Shown: positions 23,447 to 34,658 of the stretch, piece after piece
Layout of the letters: each line of letters opens with the position of its first letter
Numbering within the stretch: the stretch's first letter is position 1
Origin: Aquificaceae bacterium
GTDB lineage: Bacteria; Aquificota; Aquificia; Aquificales; Aquificaceae
Assembly (NCBI GenBank): GCA_026981975.1
Contig: JALSHV010000010.1
Coordinates: forward strand, 149,376 to 213,375
Length of the DNA stretch: 64,000 nt
Reading direction: 5' to 3'
Position numbers and translations under genes: made by a program
The notes under the pieces: generated by a model
The model's input: the letters and a program-made list of their open reading frames with translations, nothing else
What the model was told of the DNA's origin: nothing
The model's database searches: none

Positions 23447-24639
23447 TGGCTGAATTCTTCTACGAAGGTATTAAAGATGGCAAAAAAGTTAAGGGTAAAG
23501 CAGAAGCTTTTAATAGAAAGGAAGTTTTACAAAGACTCAAATCCGAAGGAGTAATACCTCTTAATGTTGAGGAACTTAAAAAAGAAAAACCCTTCTGGAA
23601 AAGGGAAATACACCTTGGTGGTCCTTCTGAAGAGGATATAGCTTTCATTCTGAGACAGTTGGCGGTTCTTATTTCCTCCGGAATTCCCCTTTCAAAAGCT
23701 TTAGAGCTTATATCTTCACAGCTTGAGGATCACAGAATATCCAGCACTCTTTTACAAATAAAAGGAGATATAGAAAGAGGAGAAAGTATCTCTGGAGCTT
23801 TTAGAAAAAGTGGACTCTTTCCCTCTTTCTTACCGGAAATGCTTACCGCAGCTGAAACCGGTGAGAACCTTGAGCGCATTTTTGAGATAGCGGGAACTCA
23901 TCTGGAAACTGTAGCGGATATGAAATCTAAAGTGATAAACGCGGTTACATATCCGGCGGTGGTGATTTTCTTCAGTTTTCTTGCACTTCTCATTGCGGTT
24001 AAATTTGTTGTTCCTAAGATAGCAGGTGTGCTTGAGAGCTTTGGCAGAGAATTGCCCCCAATTACAAAGGCAATTCTTTTATTTTCAGAGCTTTTAACTT
24101 TGTTGGTGTATTTGATGCCAATTTTTATAGGTATTTTCCTATTTAGAGAAAAACTCTTAGGGAAAGGACGTATGGATTTCCTCCTTCTTAAATTACCAGT
24201 TGTAGGTAAAATAAGTTTCTTCTTCAATCTATCCCGTTTTGCCTATACTCTTTATATGACTCTATCCACTGCTGTTCCTATAACTGCAGCCTTTAAAATA
24301 GCAGTTGGAAGTATCACCAACTTTTATATGAAAGCTGAATTGGAAAAGTTTCTTACGGAAATAGAAAGAGGCAAAAGTGTATCATGGGTTCTTAAAAACG
24401 TGGGAATATTCCCTTCTCTTTTCATCAATTTAGTAGAGACAGGTGAAAACAGCGGAGAACTGGAAAGTATGCTCAAGCTCTCTGCAGAAATATACAAAAG
24501 AGAAGCTTTAAAAGCTATAAACACCTGGATAAAGCTAATAGAACCTCTTTCAATTCTTTTAATAGGTATAGTGGTAGGTATTATCGTCCTTAGTGTTCTT
24601 CTTCCGCTTACGGAGATAACTTCAGGTATAAGAAAATAA
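23446..24639 (+). CDS. Type II secretion/type IV pilus inner-membrane protein GspF-like
   Basis: DIAFILRQLAVLISSGIPLSKALELI; LVETGENSGELESMLKLSAEIY. Confidence 0.9.
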   Translation: MAEFFYEGIKDGKKVKGKAEAFNRKEVLQRLKSEGVIPLNVEELKKEKPFWKREIHLGGPSEEDIAFILRQLAVLISSGIPLSKALELISSQLEDHRISSTLLQIKGDIERGESISGAFRKSGLFPSFLPEMLTAAETGENLERIFEIAGTHLETVADMKSKVINAVTYPAVVIFFSFLALLIAVKFVVPKIAGVLESFGRELPPITKAILLFSELLTLLVYLMPIFIGIFLFREKLLGKGRMDFLLLKLPVVGKISFFFNLSRFAYTLYMTLSTAVPITAAFKIAVGSITNFYMKAELEKFLTEIERGKSVSWVLKNVGIFPSLFINLVETGENSGELESMLKLSAEIYKREALKAINTWIKLIEPLSILLIGIVVGIIVLSVLLPLTEITSGIRK

Positions 24640-24654
24640 GGAGGAAAGAAAACT

Positions 24655-25269
24655 ATGTTGGTGGAATTAGATCACCCAATTCTACAGCATAAGTTAAACA
24701 TCATAAGAGATATTAACACTTCACAAGCAGATTTGAGAAGTATTTTACAGAGTATAGGAGAACTGACAGTTTACGAAGTTTTAAAAGATGTAAAAACCTT
24801 TAAAAAGAAAATAAAAACATGGATAGGTGTAAGAGAGTTTTCTTTTATAGAAGAGAAAAAAATAGTCTTTATAGCAATTTTAAGAGCAGGATTACCTATG
24901 TTAGAAGGTGCGCTAAGAGTAATTCCTTTTGCAAAAGTGGGATTTTTAGCATTAAAGAGAAATGAAAAAACTCTCAAAGCTGATCTTTTTTATTCAAGAT
25001 TGCCTGATATTTGTGGAAAAAGGGTTATTATACTGGATCCCATGTTAGCTACAGGAAGTTCTCTTACCGTGGCTTTGAGAGAGATTAAGAAAGGGAATCC
25101 TGAAAGAACAGAAAGCGTCCACATTGTAAGTGCACCAGAAGGGATAGGAAAGGTTTTAAAGGAATTTCCAAACCATGAACTTTACACTGTAAGTGTAGAT
25201 GAAAAGCTAAACAGTAAAGGTTACATAATTCCGGGATTGGGAGATATGGGGGATCGCCTTTATTCCTGA
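24655..25269 (+). CDS. upp: Uracil phosphoribosyltransferase
   Basis: HPILQHKLNIIRD; FIAILRAGLPMLEGALRVIPFAKVGF; ILDPMLATGSSL; GLGDMGDRLY. Confidence 0.95.
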   Translation: MLVELDHPILQHKLNIIRDINTSQADLRSILQSIGELTVYEVLKDVKTFKKKIKTWIGVREFSFIEEKKIVFIAILRAGLPMLEGALRVIPFAKVGFLALKRNEKTLKADLFYSRLPDICGKRVIILDPMLATGSSLTVALREIKKGNPERTESVHIVSAPEGIGKVLKEFPNHELYTVSVDEKLNSKGYIIPGLGDMGDRLYS

Positions 25270-25273
25270 AAAT

Positions 25274-25370
25274 CGGGAGAGGGAGGGAATCGAACCCTCC
25301 AGAGACTCCGCTACGGAGCCTCTCGCGGGATTTGAAGTCCCGGGACCGCACCAGCGAGTCAACCTCTCCC
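25274..25370 (-). tRNA. selC: tRNA-Sec (anticodon TCA)
   Basis: Minus strand GGGAGAGGTTGAC...CCGGGACTTCAAATCCCGCGAGAGGCTCCGTAGCGGAGTCTC...GGAGGGTTCGATTCCCTCCCTCTCCC: 8-bp acceptor, long variable arm, anticodon TCA (complement of 25333-25335); CCA not encoded. Confidence 0.93.
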
Positions 25371-25895
25371 TTGAGTGAACAGTTTAAGAATCTCTTGCTC
25401 CATAACTTCTCTGTTTTCTTTATTCAGTTCTATAAGCACAGCTGAGGGGAGTCTGCGAATATCCCTTACAAGAGGGTGAACATCACGTAGGGGAATGGTT
25501 ATAATAATGTCTGTTGTCGGATTGAAAACTATATCCCTTATTTGATTCCTGAAGCTCTTAGAAAAGAGTTCCATTTTTCCTACTTCATCTACAATAATAA
25601 CTTTTCCTTTGCCTTCCTTTTTTATCTTCTCAAATAAAGGTAGAACAATTCTTTCAAATCTTTCTACGTTTACACCGTAAGAGCCTACTAAATACTTTGA
25701 AGAAAAGGTTTTACTAGCAAATAGCATTTGTTCCCCTTCTGTTGTAATCACTTTAAATCCTATTCTCTTTTTGGTTTTCCGATCTCTTACCTCCTCTGTC
25801 CAGAAACCTATAGCTCTCTTGCCAAGATTATGCGCAATTTTTTTTATTAGAGTTGTTTTTCCTATACCGGGCAAGCCAGTTACAACTACTTTCAT
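25359..25895 (-). CDS. THEP1-family nucleoside-triphosphatase
   Basis: VVVTGLPGIGKTTLIKKIA; RIGFKVITTEG; VIIVDEVGKMELFS. Confidence 0.88.
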   Translation of the reverse strand: MKVVVTGLPGIGKTTLIKKIAHNLGKRAIGFWTEEVRDRKTKKRIGFKVITTEGEQMLFASKTFSSKYLVGSYGVNVERFERIVLPLFEKIKKEGKGKVIIVDEVGKMELFSKSFRNQIRDIVFNPTTDIIITIPLRDVHPLVRDIRRLPSAVLIELNKENREVMEQEILKLFTQGRG

Positions 25896-26479
25896 GGATC
25901 TCTTTTAATACTCTCATAAACATCTTTAACAAGCTGTTTTGTTTTTTCAAGTCCATTGGAGTTATCTATCACGTAATCTGCAAATTTTATTTTTTGCTCT
26001 ATAGGCATTTGATTTTTCCATCTGCGATCAAAATCCTTCTCAGAAAAACCCTTTTTAAGCATGCGTTCTTTACATATTTTATAAGGAGCATATACAACCA
26101 CAGTAATATCGTAATTTCTGTAAGTTCCTTTTTCTATTAAAAGACTGGCTTCAACAAAAACTACTTCTTTCTTGCATTTCTTGAAAATGTTTTCTAACTC
26201 CTTATAGAGTTCACTATGGGTTATCTCTTCAAGTTTACGTAGTTTTTCTTTGTCACTGAATACTATATCCGCCAGTTTTTTTCTGTTTATAACTCCTTCG
26301 GCGCTTTCTATTTCCTTTCCGAACAGCTTTAAAAGAGTATCGTAAACTCTGTGTCCTTTTCTGTAAAAGGTGTGAATAATTTTATCCGCATCTACAACAA
26401 ACGCTCCCAGTTGGCGAAGGATATAACCCACTGTTGATTTCCCACACCCTATATTTCCTGTAAGAGCTACCTTTTTCAC
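25892..26479 (-). CDS. coaE: Dephospho-CoA kinase
   Basis: VALTGNIGCGKSTVGYILRQLGAFVVDADKI; FVEASLLIEKGTYRNYD; ADYVIDNSN. Confidence 0.93.
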   Translation of the reverse strand: MKKVALTGNIGCGKSTVGYILRQLGAFVVDADKIIHTFYRKGHRVYDTLLKLFGKEIESAEGVINRKKLADIVFSDKEKLRKLEEITHSELYKELENIFKKCKKEVVFVEASLLIEKGTYRNYDITVVVYAPYKICKERMLKKGFSEKDFDRRWKNQMPIEQKIKFADYVIDNSNGLEKTKQLVKDVYESIKRDP

Positions 26480-26514
26480 AGCTATTATAATTTATAATCT
26501 TAACAAGCCAATAA

Positions 26515-27952
<1,438 letters not shown>

Positions 27953-27953
<1 letters not shown>

Positions 27954-28834
27954 TAAGCGGTTTCTTCTTGAGTTTCTTCTTTTCCGACTTTTATAAACCT
28001 TCCCGCATCAAGGACAAAAGCACTGGCTACGAATACGGAGGAAAACGTTCCCACTATAACTCCTACAACAAAGGCGAACATTATGTTGGAAAGAGCGTAT
28101 CCTCCCAGTAAAAACAAGGTTGTAGCAGTGGCAAATGTGGTAAGTGATGTCATTACCGTTCTTGAAAGTGTCTGGTTTATAGAGAGATCCATAATCTCTT
28201 CAAGAGGTAGATTCTTTCTGATTCTGAGATTCTCCCTGATTCTGTCAAAGATGACAACGGTATCTGCCACTGAATAACCTGCAACCACTAAAAGAGCGGA
28301 AACTACTTCCAAATTTACTTCCCTGTATGTTAAAGAGTAAGCTCCTACAACCGCCAGAACGTCGTGTATAAGAGCAAGTAGTGCACCCACCCCCCATAAG
28401 GGTTTGAATCTGAAAGCCAAATAAAGGAGAATTCCTCCCAAGGCGGTTAGTATTGCTAAGATAGCTTTACGTCTGAGTTCTTCGCTTATAACTCCCCCTA
28501 TCCGTTCTTCCCGTATAAGTTCGTATTTTCCTATTTGTTTTAAGGCTGTCTTCACAAGAGATATATCCTCTCCTTTTCTAATTTTTATTATGTAAGTGTT
28601 ATCTCCTGTTTCCTGAACTAAAAAAGATTCTATTTTCTTTTGAGAAAGTTCACTTCTTATATGAGATATGGTGACTTTATTGTCAAAGCGAACCTCCATT
28701 ACACTCCCGCCTGTGAAGTCCAGCCCTAAGTTAAGTCCTCTGAAAGCAAGTAATAGGAGACTACCCACCACAAGCAGAAAGGAAATTCCGTAAGCTATAA
28801 AGCGATACTTTAAAAAGCGAAATCTTAATTCCAT
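27953..28834 (-). CDS. secF: Protein translocase subunit SecF
   Basis: [49 protein letters not shown]. Confidence 0.94.
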
Positions 28835-28835
28835 C

Positions 28836-29438
28836 TCACATCAACCTACAACCAGTGTTTATGAGTCCGAAATTTCCTCCTTTTTTTCTGTAAAGAATTC
28901 TCAAATACCCAGTGTCTATATCAACAAAGGGAATGAAAAATGCTCCCGTTGATTCAAGTTCAAAGCGTGCATCCTCAACACTCATCGGCTTTTCCACGGC
29001 GAGTTCTTCTTCTACTATAAGAGGCTTTTCTCTCTCTTCAGGAGGCAGTATTTCAGGGGTATGCATTTGTTCTTTTACCTTAGCGGATTCCCTTCTCCTT
29101 TCCAGTCTTCTCTGCTTGAGTTTTATAAGTTGCCTTTCTATTTCATCAAGAACTTGATCAAGAGCTGTGAAGACATCAGCATCTTCTTCCCAGGCGTGTA
29201 TAGATCCGTGAGGCAATGTTTTTAAATACATGTGCATATCTACTCTGTAAACGGTAGGCTGACTATCTCCTGCAAACCCCTTGTGTCTTGAACGGACACT
29301 TGATATGGAGACGATGACCTCAACCTGATCTTCCCCTGCTTCTTTTAAATACCGTTTAAAGCGATTCAGTTTACCTTCTATAAAACTCTTCATTGCATCG
29401 GTAATTTGAATATCTACACCTCTGAATTCTATATTCAT
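28836..29438 (-). CDS. hpf: Ribosome hibernation promoting factor (long form)
   Basis: N-terminal S30AE domain and C-terminal [44 protein letters not shown]. Confidence 0.93.
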   Translation of the reverse strand: MNIEFRGVDIQITDAMKSFIEGKLNRFKRYLKEAGEDQVEVIVSISSVRSRHKGFAGDSQPTVYRVDMHMYLKTLPHGSIHAWEEDADVFTALDQVLDEIERQLIKLKQRRLERRRESAKVKEQMHTPEILPPEEREKPLIVEEELAVEKPMSVEDARFELESTGAFFIPFVDIDTGYLRILYRKKGGNFGLINTGCRLM

Positions 29439-29465
29439 CTTCTTGACCTCCGTAAATTTACTATT

Positions 29466-31049
29466 TTACAATTTCTCAATTCTGTAACCTTTTCTCTTTA
29501 TCAGTCTTCCTATTCTCACACCGGAACCGAAAGGTTGGGTTTCCTCAAAGGAAAAAGGAATGAAAACCGTATCATCTGCTATATTGGAACTTATCTTCAC
29601 GGAGAGCTTAATATCCCCTATATTAAGTATTTCTTTTACACCCAATTTTTCAGCGGTTTTACCGTTCATAATAGCTTCTTGCTGAGGACTGAGTTCGTGC
29701 GTCCAAAGACTCCAGTGACCAATTTCTTCTGATAAAACCCTGTCAAATAACAGATATACGCCTTTTTCCTCTACAAATGCCGATGAAAAGTTTTCTTCCC
29801 AGTGTTCAATAAAAGGCAAGCTTGAATTTTCAGGAACTTCTACGTGAGGTAGAGGGAATATATCGGAAAGACAAAAAGAATTTTCGGGAGGATCTATTAC
29901 CTTAGATGCAAAGGAAGATCCAAAGGAAGATCTGTAACCGAAAAAATCTCTTTCCTGAAAAAGAAGAGTAGGCACTACAAGAGAAGCACAATTAGAGGTT
30001 AAATTGGGAAATAAGGTAAAGTGTAACACAGGTTTTTCTTTTAAAACCTGAATAAGGTTTTCGTTCATATAAACAGCAGGATTTCCAAAGACTATTAAAG
30101 AGTCCAGTTTTTCAACATCTTCCAAAAAACGGGGAAGTTCCATTATTTCCTGATTGGAAACATCACCTACTATACTGTAATCTACTTTTAGAATACTCCT
30201 TAGTTTTTTAAGAGCTTTAAATACATTGTTTTTCCACGGTGAGTGTAGCAAAACATCTCCTATGACAATCAGAGAACTACCTTCCATGAACCGTAGCAAT
30301 TCAGCTATTTTTTCTATCTCTTCCTTTAAAGGGTTATTTACTATCTCTCCTCTAACCGCTTTTGTCAAATCTTCAAGAAAACGTATAACAAGAGGAGGCT
30401 TAAGGAGAATTCTTTTTTTTGCCTTTGAAGGTGCTGTAGTGTATCTTGAAGATACGGTCACTATATAAGATCCCTTTTCAAAAGCATCTACAAGCCACCG
30501 TGTTGCCATAACTTCGGAAAATACGGGTTCACATTCAAACATCAGAATCAATTTTTTGTTTACCCATTGCTGAGGAGATAAAGACGAAGCCCTAAAGGGT
30601 AAATATACCGCATCGGAGTATATATTCTCCGTTATACGTTTTGCTACTTTGTAATCTATAAGATCCGTAAATCTATCAAGAAATATCCCTACTCTACCCT
30701 TTATGTTTCCCTTTATCCATGCAATAACTTGCTCCTTTCCTACCTGTTCCCATTCATTTCCATTTCTTCTTAATAAGGGATTCTTAACTCTTAAAGGATT
30801 GTAAGGTATTTGTTGACACAACGTTATCCCTTTTGAACATAAACTTCCTATATTATTGGGATTCAATGGATCTCCGTAAACATCTATTATTTTTTTTTCT
30901 TTTAAGTAAGCTATATATCCACAATTGCAACCGCAACCGAAACATATACCACGACGAACATCGTCAAAATCCTTTACGGTCAGGGGAATGGAGGTATAAC
31001 TCACCGCTACTTGCCTATTTTTTAACGTCTTCTTCTCTGTCCATAACAC
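29466..31049 (-). CDS. Compact molybdopterin oxidoreductase-like protein with N-terminal Fe-S motif
   Basis: ICFGCGCNCGY...NIGSLCSKG Fe-S/MGD N-terminal domain; C-terminal MGD-binding-like LSPQQEAIMNGKTAEKLGVKEILNIGD...ADDTVFIPF; 5' overlap with fabI, so the start may be a GTG downstream. Confidence 0.65.
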   Translation of the reverse strand: MLWTEKKTLKNRQVAVSYTSIPLTVKDFDDVRRGICFGCGCNCGYIAYLKEKKIIDVYGDPLNPNNIGSLCSKGITLCQQIPYNPLRVKNPLLRRNGNEWEQVGKEQVIAWIKGNIKGRVGIFLDRFTDLIDYKVAKRITENIYSDAVYLPFRASSLSPQQWVNKKLILMFECEPVFSEVMATRWLVDAFEKGSYIVTVSSRYTTAPSKAKKRILLKPPLVIRFLEDLTKAVRGEIVNNPLKEEIEKIAELLRFMEGSSLIVIGDVLLHSPWKNNVFKALKKLRSILKVDYSIVGDVSNQEIMELPRFLEDVEKLDSLIVFGNPAVYMNENLIQVLKEKPVLHFTLFPNLTSNCASLVVPTLLFQERDFFGYRSSFGSSFASKVIDPPENSFCLSDIFPLPHVEVPENSSLPFIEHWEENFSSAFVEEKGVYLLFDRVLSEEIGHWSLWTHELSPQQEAIMNGKTAEKLGVKEILNIGDIKLSVKISSNIADDTVFIPFSFEETQPFGSGVRIGRLIKRKGYRIEKL

Positions 31050-31812
31050 CCATTATGTGATATCCGTAGTCCACGTGTATAACCTCTCCGGTGATTGCTC
31101 TTGCCCAATCACTACACAGGAAAACTGCTGTATCTCCTACTTCTTCAATAGTTATAGCTTTTCTAAAAGGATTAACTCTTACAGTATGTTCCATAAGAAG
31201 ATGAAATCCTGTTATACTGTAAGCTGCCAAGGTTCTGATCGGTCCCGCTGAAATGGCGTTTATTCTATGTCCGTGTTTTGCTAAATCGTAGGCTAAATAC
31301 CTTACGGTGCTTTCAAGAGCAGCTTTTGCTATTCCCATCACGTTGTAGTGAGGAACTACCTTCTCAGCTCCGTAATAAGAAAGGGTTATTACACTTCCAT
31401 TTCTTCCTTCCATTAAAGGAAGTAAAGATTTTGTTAATGCTATCAAGGAGTAAACGGAAATATCCATAGCTATTTTAAATCCTTCTCTGGAAGTATCTAT
31501 AACTCCTCCTTTAAACTCTTCCTTGGGAGCGTAAGCTATGGAATGAATAAATATATCTAAACTTTCCCAGTTCCTTTTGAGAACTTCAGCAAGTTCGTTT
31601 ATATCCTCATCGTAAGATACATCACATCTTATAACAAGCTCAGCTCCTAACTCTTGAGCTATTTCTTCAACTCTTTTTCTTATCTTGTCGTTGGGATAGG
31701 TAAAAGCAAGCTGAGCACCTTCCCTGTTCAAGGCTTTTGCTATACCGTAAGCTATACTTTTCTCATTGGCAATTCCTGTTACAAGAGCTTTTTTCCCTTT
31801 CAATAAACCCAT
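31015..31812 (-). CDS. fabI: Enoyl-[acyl-carrier-protein] reductase (NADH)
   Basis: LLKGKKALVTGIANEKSIAYGIA; SYYGAEKVVPHYNVMGIAKAALES; AGPIRTLAAYSI. Confidence 0.95.
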   Translation of the reverse strand: MGLLKGKKALVTGIANEKSIAYGIAKALNREGAQLAFTYPNDKIRKRVEEIAQELGAELVIRCDVSYDEDINELAEVLKRNWESLDIFIHSIAYAPKEEFKGGVIDTSREGFKIAMDISVYSLIALTKSLLPLMEGRNGSVITLSYYGAEKVVPHYNVMGIAKAALESTVRYLAYDLAKHGHRINAISAGPIRTLAAYSITGFHLLMEHTVRVNPFRKAITIEEVGDTAVFLCSDWARAITGEVIHVDYGYHIMGVMDREEDVKK

Positions 31813-32616
31813 CTATTTACCTCCTCTCAGAATTTGAAGAGCTTCTTCTACAGTCCCGCCCTCGTGAACTATTGTTGCCATAGCTTTTACCATAAGAGAA
31901 GGTTTTTTTGCTTGAAATATATTTCTACCTATGGAAAGTCCGGCAGCGCCGGCTTTTACTGCTCCCAGCACCATTTCTAAAACTTCCCTTTCAGATTTCA
32001 TTTTAGGACCACCTGCAATTACCACAGGAATGGGAGTTCCATCAACTACTATGCTGAAGCTTTCAGGATCACCCGTATAAGGAACTTTTACTACATCTGC
32101 TCCCAGCTCTGCTCCTATTCTCGCACAGTGAGCTACCACCTTAGGATCATACTGGTTTTCTATCTTCGGTCCTCTACCGTATATCATGGCAAGTAATGGC
32201 ATTTGCCACTCTTCACACGCTTTTGAAACAATACCCATATCTCTTAACATTTCCCTTTCTCCGTCCGCTCCTATGTTAACGTGAACAGATACAGCATCTG
32301 CTCCTAACTTTATAGCTTCTTCAACAGAGCATACTAAAACTTTATCGTTCTTTGAAGGAGATAGATCAGTGGAAGCGGAAAGGTGAACTATTAATCCTAT
32401 GTCTTTTCCTCCACCTCTGTGGCCTGCTCTTACCATTCCCTTATGAAGCACCACTGCATTAGCACCGCCTTGAGCTACTTCATCTACAGCCCACTTTATA
32501 TCTACTATACCCTCTATGGGACCTGAACTTACACCGTGATCCATAGGAACAATTATCGTCCTTCGTGTGGTTCTGTTCATTATTCTTTCAAGCCGAACCA
32601 ATTTACCAATACCCAT
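31813..32616 (-). CDS. DhnA-type class I fructose-bisphosphate aldolase / ADH synthase family
   Basis: [58 protein letters not shown]. Confidence 0.88.
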   Translation of the reverse strand: MGIGKLVRLERIMNRTTRRTIIVPMDHGVSSGPIEGIVDIKWAVDEVAQGGANAVVLHKGMVRAGHRGGGKDIGLIVHLSASTDLSPSKNDKVLVCSVEEAIKLGADAVSVHVNIGADGEREMLRDMGIVSKACEEWQMPLLAMIYGRGPKIENQYDPKVVAHCARIGAELGADVVKVPYTGDPESFSIVVDGTPIPVVIAGGPKMKSEREVLEMVLGAVKAGAAGLSIGRNIFQAKKPSLMVKAMATIVHEGGTVEEALQILRGGK

Positions 32617-32618
32617 TT

Positions 32619-33311
32619 TTATCCTCCTTGAAAACTAAAGGTTATCTCACCTATCTGCACCTCTTTGTCTTCCACCTTTTCAAACTTTATAGCTCTGACA
32701 TAAGAAAGCAGAGTATTATCTATATTAACATCTCCACTGCGTTGGAGTAAGAGAGCTTTTACTACATCTCCCGCAGCAGATACCCATATCCTTACCCTTA
32801 CAGCGCCGGGAAATTCTTGAGAAATAAGTTCAGGAGTAGGGGGAATATAGACGATTTTCCTTGTTCCGCCTTTTATTCTCAGCTTACCTCCTGTCAAAAC
32901 TGCTGATATAGCTCCTACTTCCTTTTTGACTTTTTCCTTTTTCTTAAGTTTGCTTTCTATCTTCTTCTCCAACTCTGCCAAAAGGGATATATCCTCTTCC
33001 TTCTGAAGGGGAACTTTTACATCTCCTTTTTCAGAAGCGGAAGTAAGGGTGGCACCCGCCTTTCTTTTCTTGACTGTGCCTTTTGTCTTTTGCATTACGG
33101 TTTTCTTTGCAGTAACTTTTGCTTTTACAACTGATTTCGCTCTTTTAGGTTTCTCCACTTTAATCTCCCTTATCTCAACCTTGATTGGATAAATATCAGG
33201 AATCTCTTGCACTTTAACTATAAATACCGTTGTAAGAAGAGAAAACAGAATTAGGTTTATAACAATTGATATCCCCCAGTATAAAACTTCTTCTACCGCT
33301 TCCTTTAACAT
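32619..33311 (-). CDS. TonB-like energy transducer
   Basis: N-terminal TM helix, Lys-rich linker, C-terminal [39 protein letters not shown]. Confidence 0.65.
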   Translation of the reverse strand: MLKEAVEEVLYWGISIVINLILFSLLTTVFIVKVQEIPDIYPIKVEIREIKVEKPKRAKSVVKAKVTAKKTVMQKTKGTVKKRKAGATLTSASEKGDVKVPLQKEEDISLLAELEKKIESKLKKKEKVKKEVGAISAVLTGGKLRIKGGTRKIVYIPPTPELISQEFPGAVRVRIWVSAAGDVVKALLLQRSGDVNIDNTLLSYVRAIKFEKVEDKEVQIGEITFSFQGG

Positions 33312-33339
33312 TTTTGTTCAAATAGTATAATCCTAACCT

Positions 33340-34317
33340 ATGGAGTTTTCCATTCTCGGCGGTGGAAGGTGGGGTGTGGCTCTTGGAATTCACTTAGCAC
33401 GCAGAGGCCATTCTGTTCTTATATACGATATAAACAGCGAAGCTGTTAATAAAATAAAAAAAGGTAAGCACCCTTACATTCAGAATTTCACCCTACCAAA
33501 GAGTATATACGCCACGGAAAATCTTAAAGATGTAGAAGGATTTGAAAATATCGTGTGCGCACTTCCTACCCAAGCCGTCAGGGAAGTTTTTTCAAAACTT
33601 AAACTTGGGAAAAGCAAGGTAATTTCCGCTTCAAAGGGGATAGAAATAAAAACCTTAAAACGTGTAACACAGATCATAAGAGAAACTCAACAAGAAGTTG
33701 ATCTTTTTGCTCTCTCAGGTCCTTCCTTTGCCGAAGAAGTTTCAAAGGGACTGCCTACCGCAGTGGTTTTAGCTTATGAAAAAAACAAAACAGTAGCGGA
33801 AATATTAAGAAGAGAAATAACTTCAGAAGAGTTCAGGGTGTATATAAACGCAGATATTACAGGGGTTGAACTGGGTGGTGCCATGAAAAACGTAATAGCC
33901 TTAGCTTGTGGTATATCCGACGGTCTTGGCTTCGGACACAACGCACGGGCAGCTTTAATAACAAGAGGACTCATGGAAATGACTCGCATAGGAGTAAAGT
34001 TAGGAGCAAAAAGGGAAACTTTCTTCGGCCTTTCCGGAGCCGGGGATCTCATACTGACAGCTACTTCCGATCTGTCTCGTAATAGAACTTTTGGACTTTT
34101 ACTGGGAAAAGGATATAAACCCGCGCAAGCTCTTAAAAAAATAGGTCAGGTAGTAGAAGGGGTTAAAACCGCAGAAGCTTTGTATTTTCTAACTAAAAAG
34201 GAAAAGATATACGCACCTATAACTTCTGCAGTTTACAAAGTAGTAGTTAAAGGAGAAGATTTAAAAAAGATCATTAGGGAAATGCTACTACGCTTTCCCG
34301 GCGAAGAGTTTTCTTGA
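33340..34317 (+). CDS. gpsA: Glycerol-3-phosphate dehydrogenase [NAD(P)+]
   Basis: EFSILGGGRWGVALGIHLARRGH; ALSGPSFAEEV; GGAMKNVIALACGISDGLGFGHNARAALITRGL; GLSGAGDLILT. Confidence 0.96.
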   Translation: MEFSILGGGRWGVALGIHLARRGHSVLIYDINSEAVNKIKKGKHPYIQNFTLPKSIYATENLKDVEGFENIVCALPTQAVREVFSKLKLGKSKVISASKGIEIKTLKRVTQIIRETQQEVDLFALSGPSFAEEVSKGLPTAVVLAYEKNKTVAEILRREITSEEFRVYINADITGVELGGAMKNVIALACGISDGLGFGHNARAALITRGLMEMTRIGVKLGAKRETFFGLSGAGDLILTATSDLSRNRTFGLLLGKGYKPAQALKKIGQVVEGVKTAEALYFLTKKEKIYAPITSAVYKVVVKGEDLKKIIREMLLRFPGEEFS

Positions 34318-34325
34318 TCGGTCTG

Positions 34326-34646
34326 TCAGCCTTCAATGAACTTTTCGTAAATACTTTCTAACTTTTTCTTTAAATCTTCCACACCTTTTCTTACAATTGC
34401 ACCTCTTGACTCAAGAGCATCTACTATCTCCTGTGGTGTAAGAAGAATACCGTCTTCAGGTTCTAAAATTTTCCCGTTAACTAAAATTGCAGGAGGTGTA
34501 ATTTTGCCCTCATAAAGACTGGAAGGTATTAAACAATAATAGACATTCTCATAAGCTTTGACCACTTCAAAGAGATATCTATTGTATATTTCACATCTAC
34601 CACCGGGTGGTGTCTTGGATATAATATGAATACACAACTTTTCCAT
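34326..34646 (-). CDS. Small thioredoxin-fold-like protein lacking a CXXC motif
   Basis: TPPAILVNGKILEPEDGILLTPQEIVDAL resembles the C-terminal half of small thioredoxin-like proteins; SD-preceded. Confidence 0.5.
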   Translation of the reverse strand: MEKLCIHIISKTPPGGRCEIYNRYLFEVVKAYENVYYCLIPSSLYEGKITPPAILVNGKILEPEDGILLTPQEIVDALESRGAIVRKGVEDLKKKLESIYEKFIEG

Positions 34647-34658
34647 TATTTCACCTCC

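Noticed and set aside
29466-31049. Possible selenoprotein read-through (given tRNA-Sec nearby)
   Set aside because: The ORF is uninterrupted with a plausible C-terminus; no in-frame TGA with a SECIS-like hairpin was found here or in other genes.
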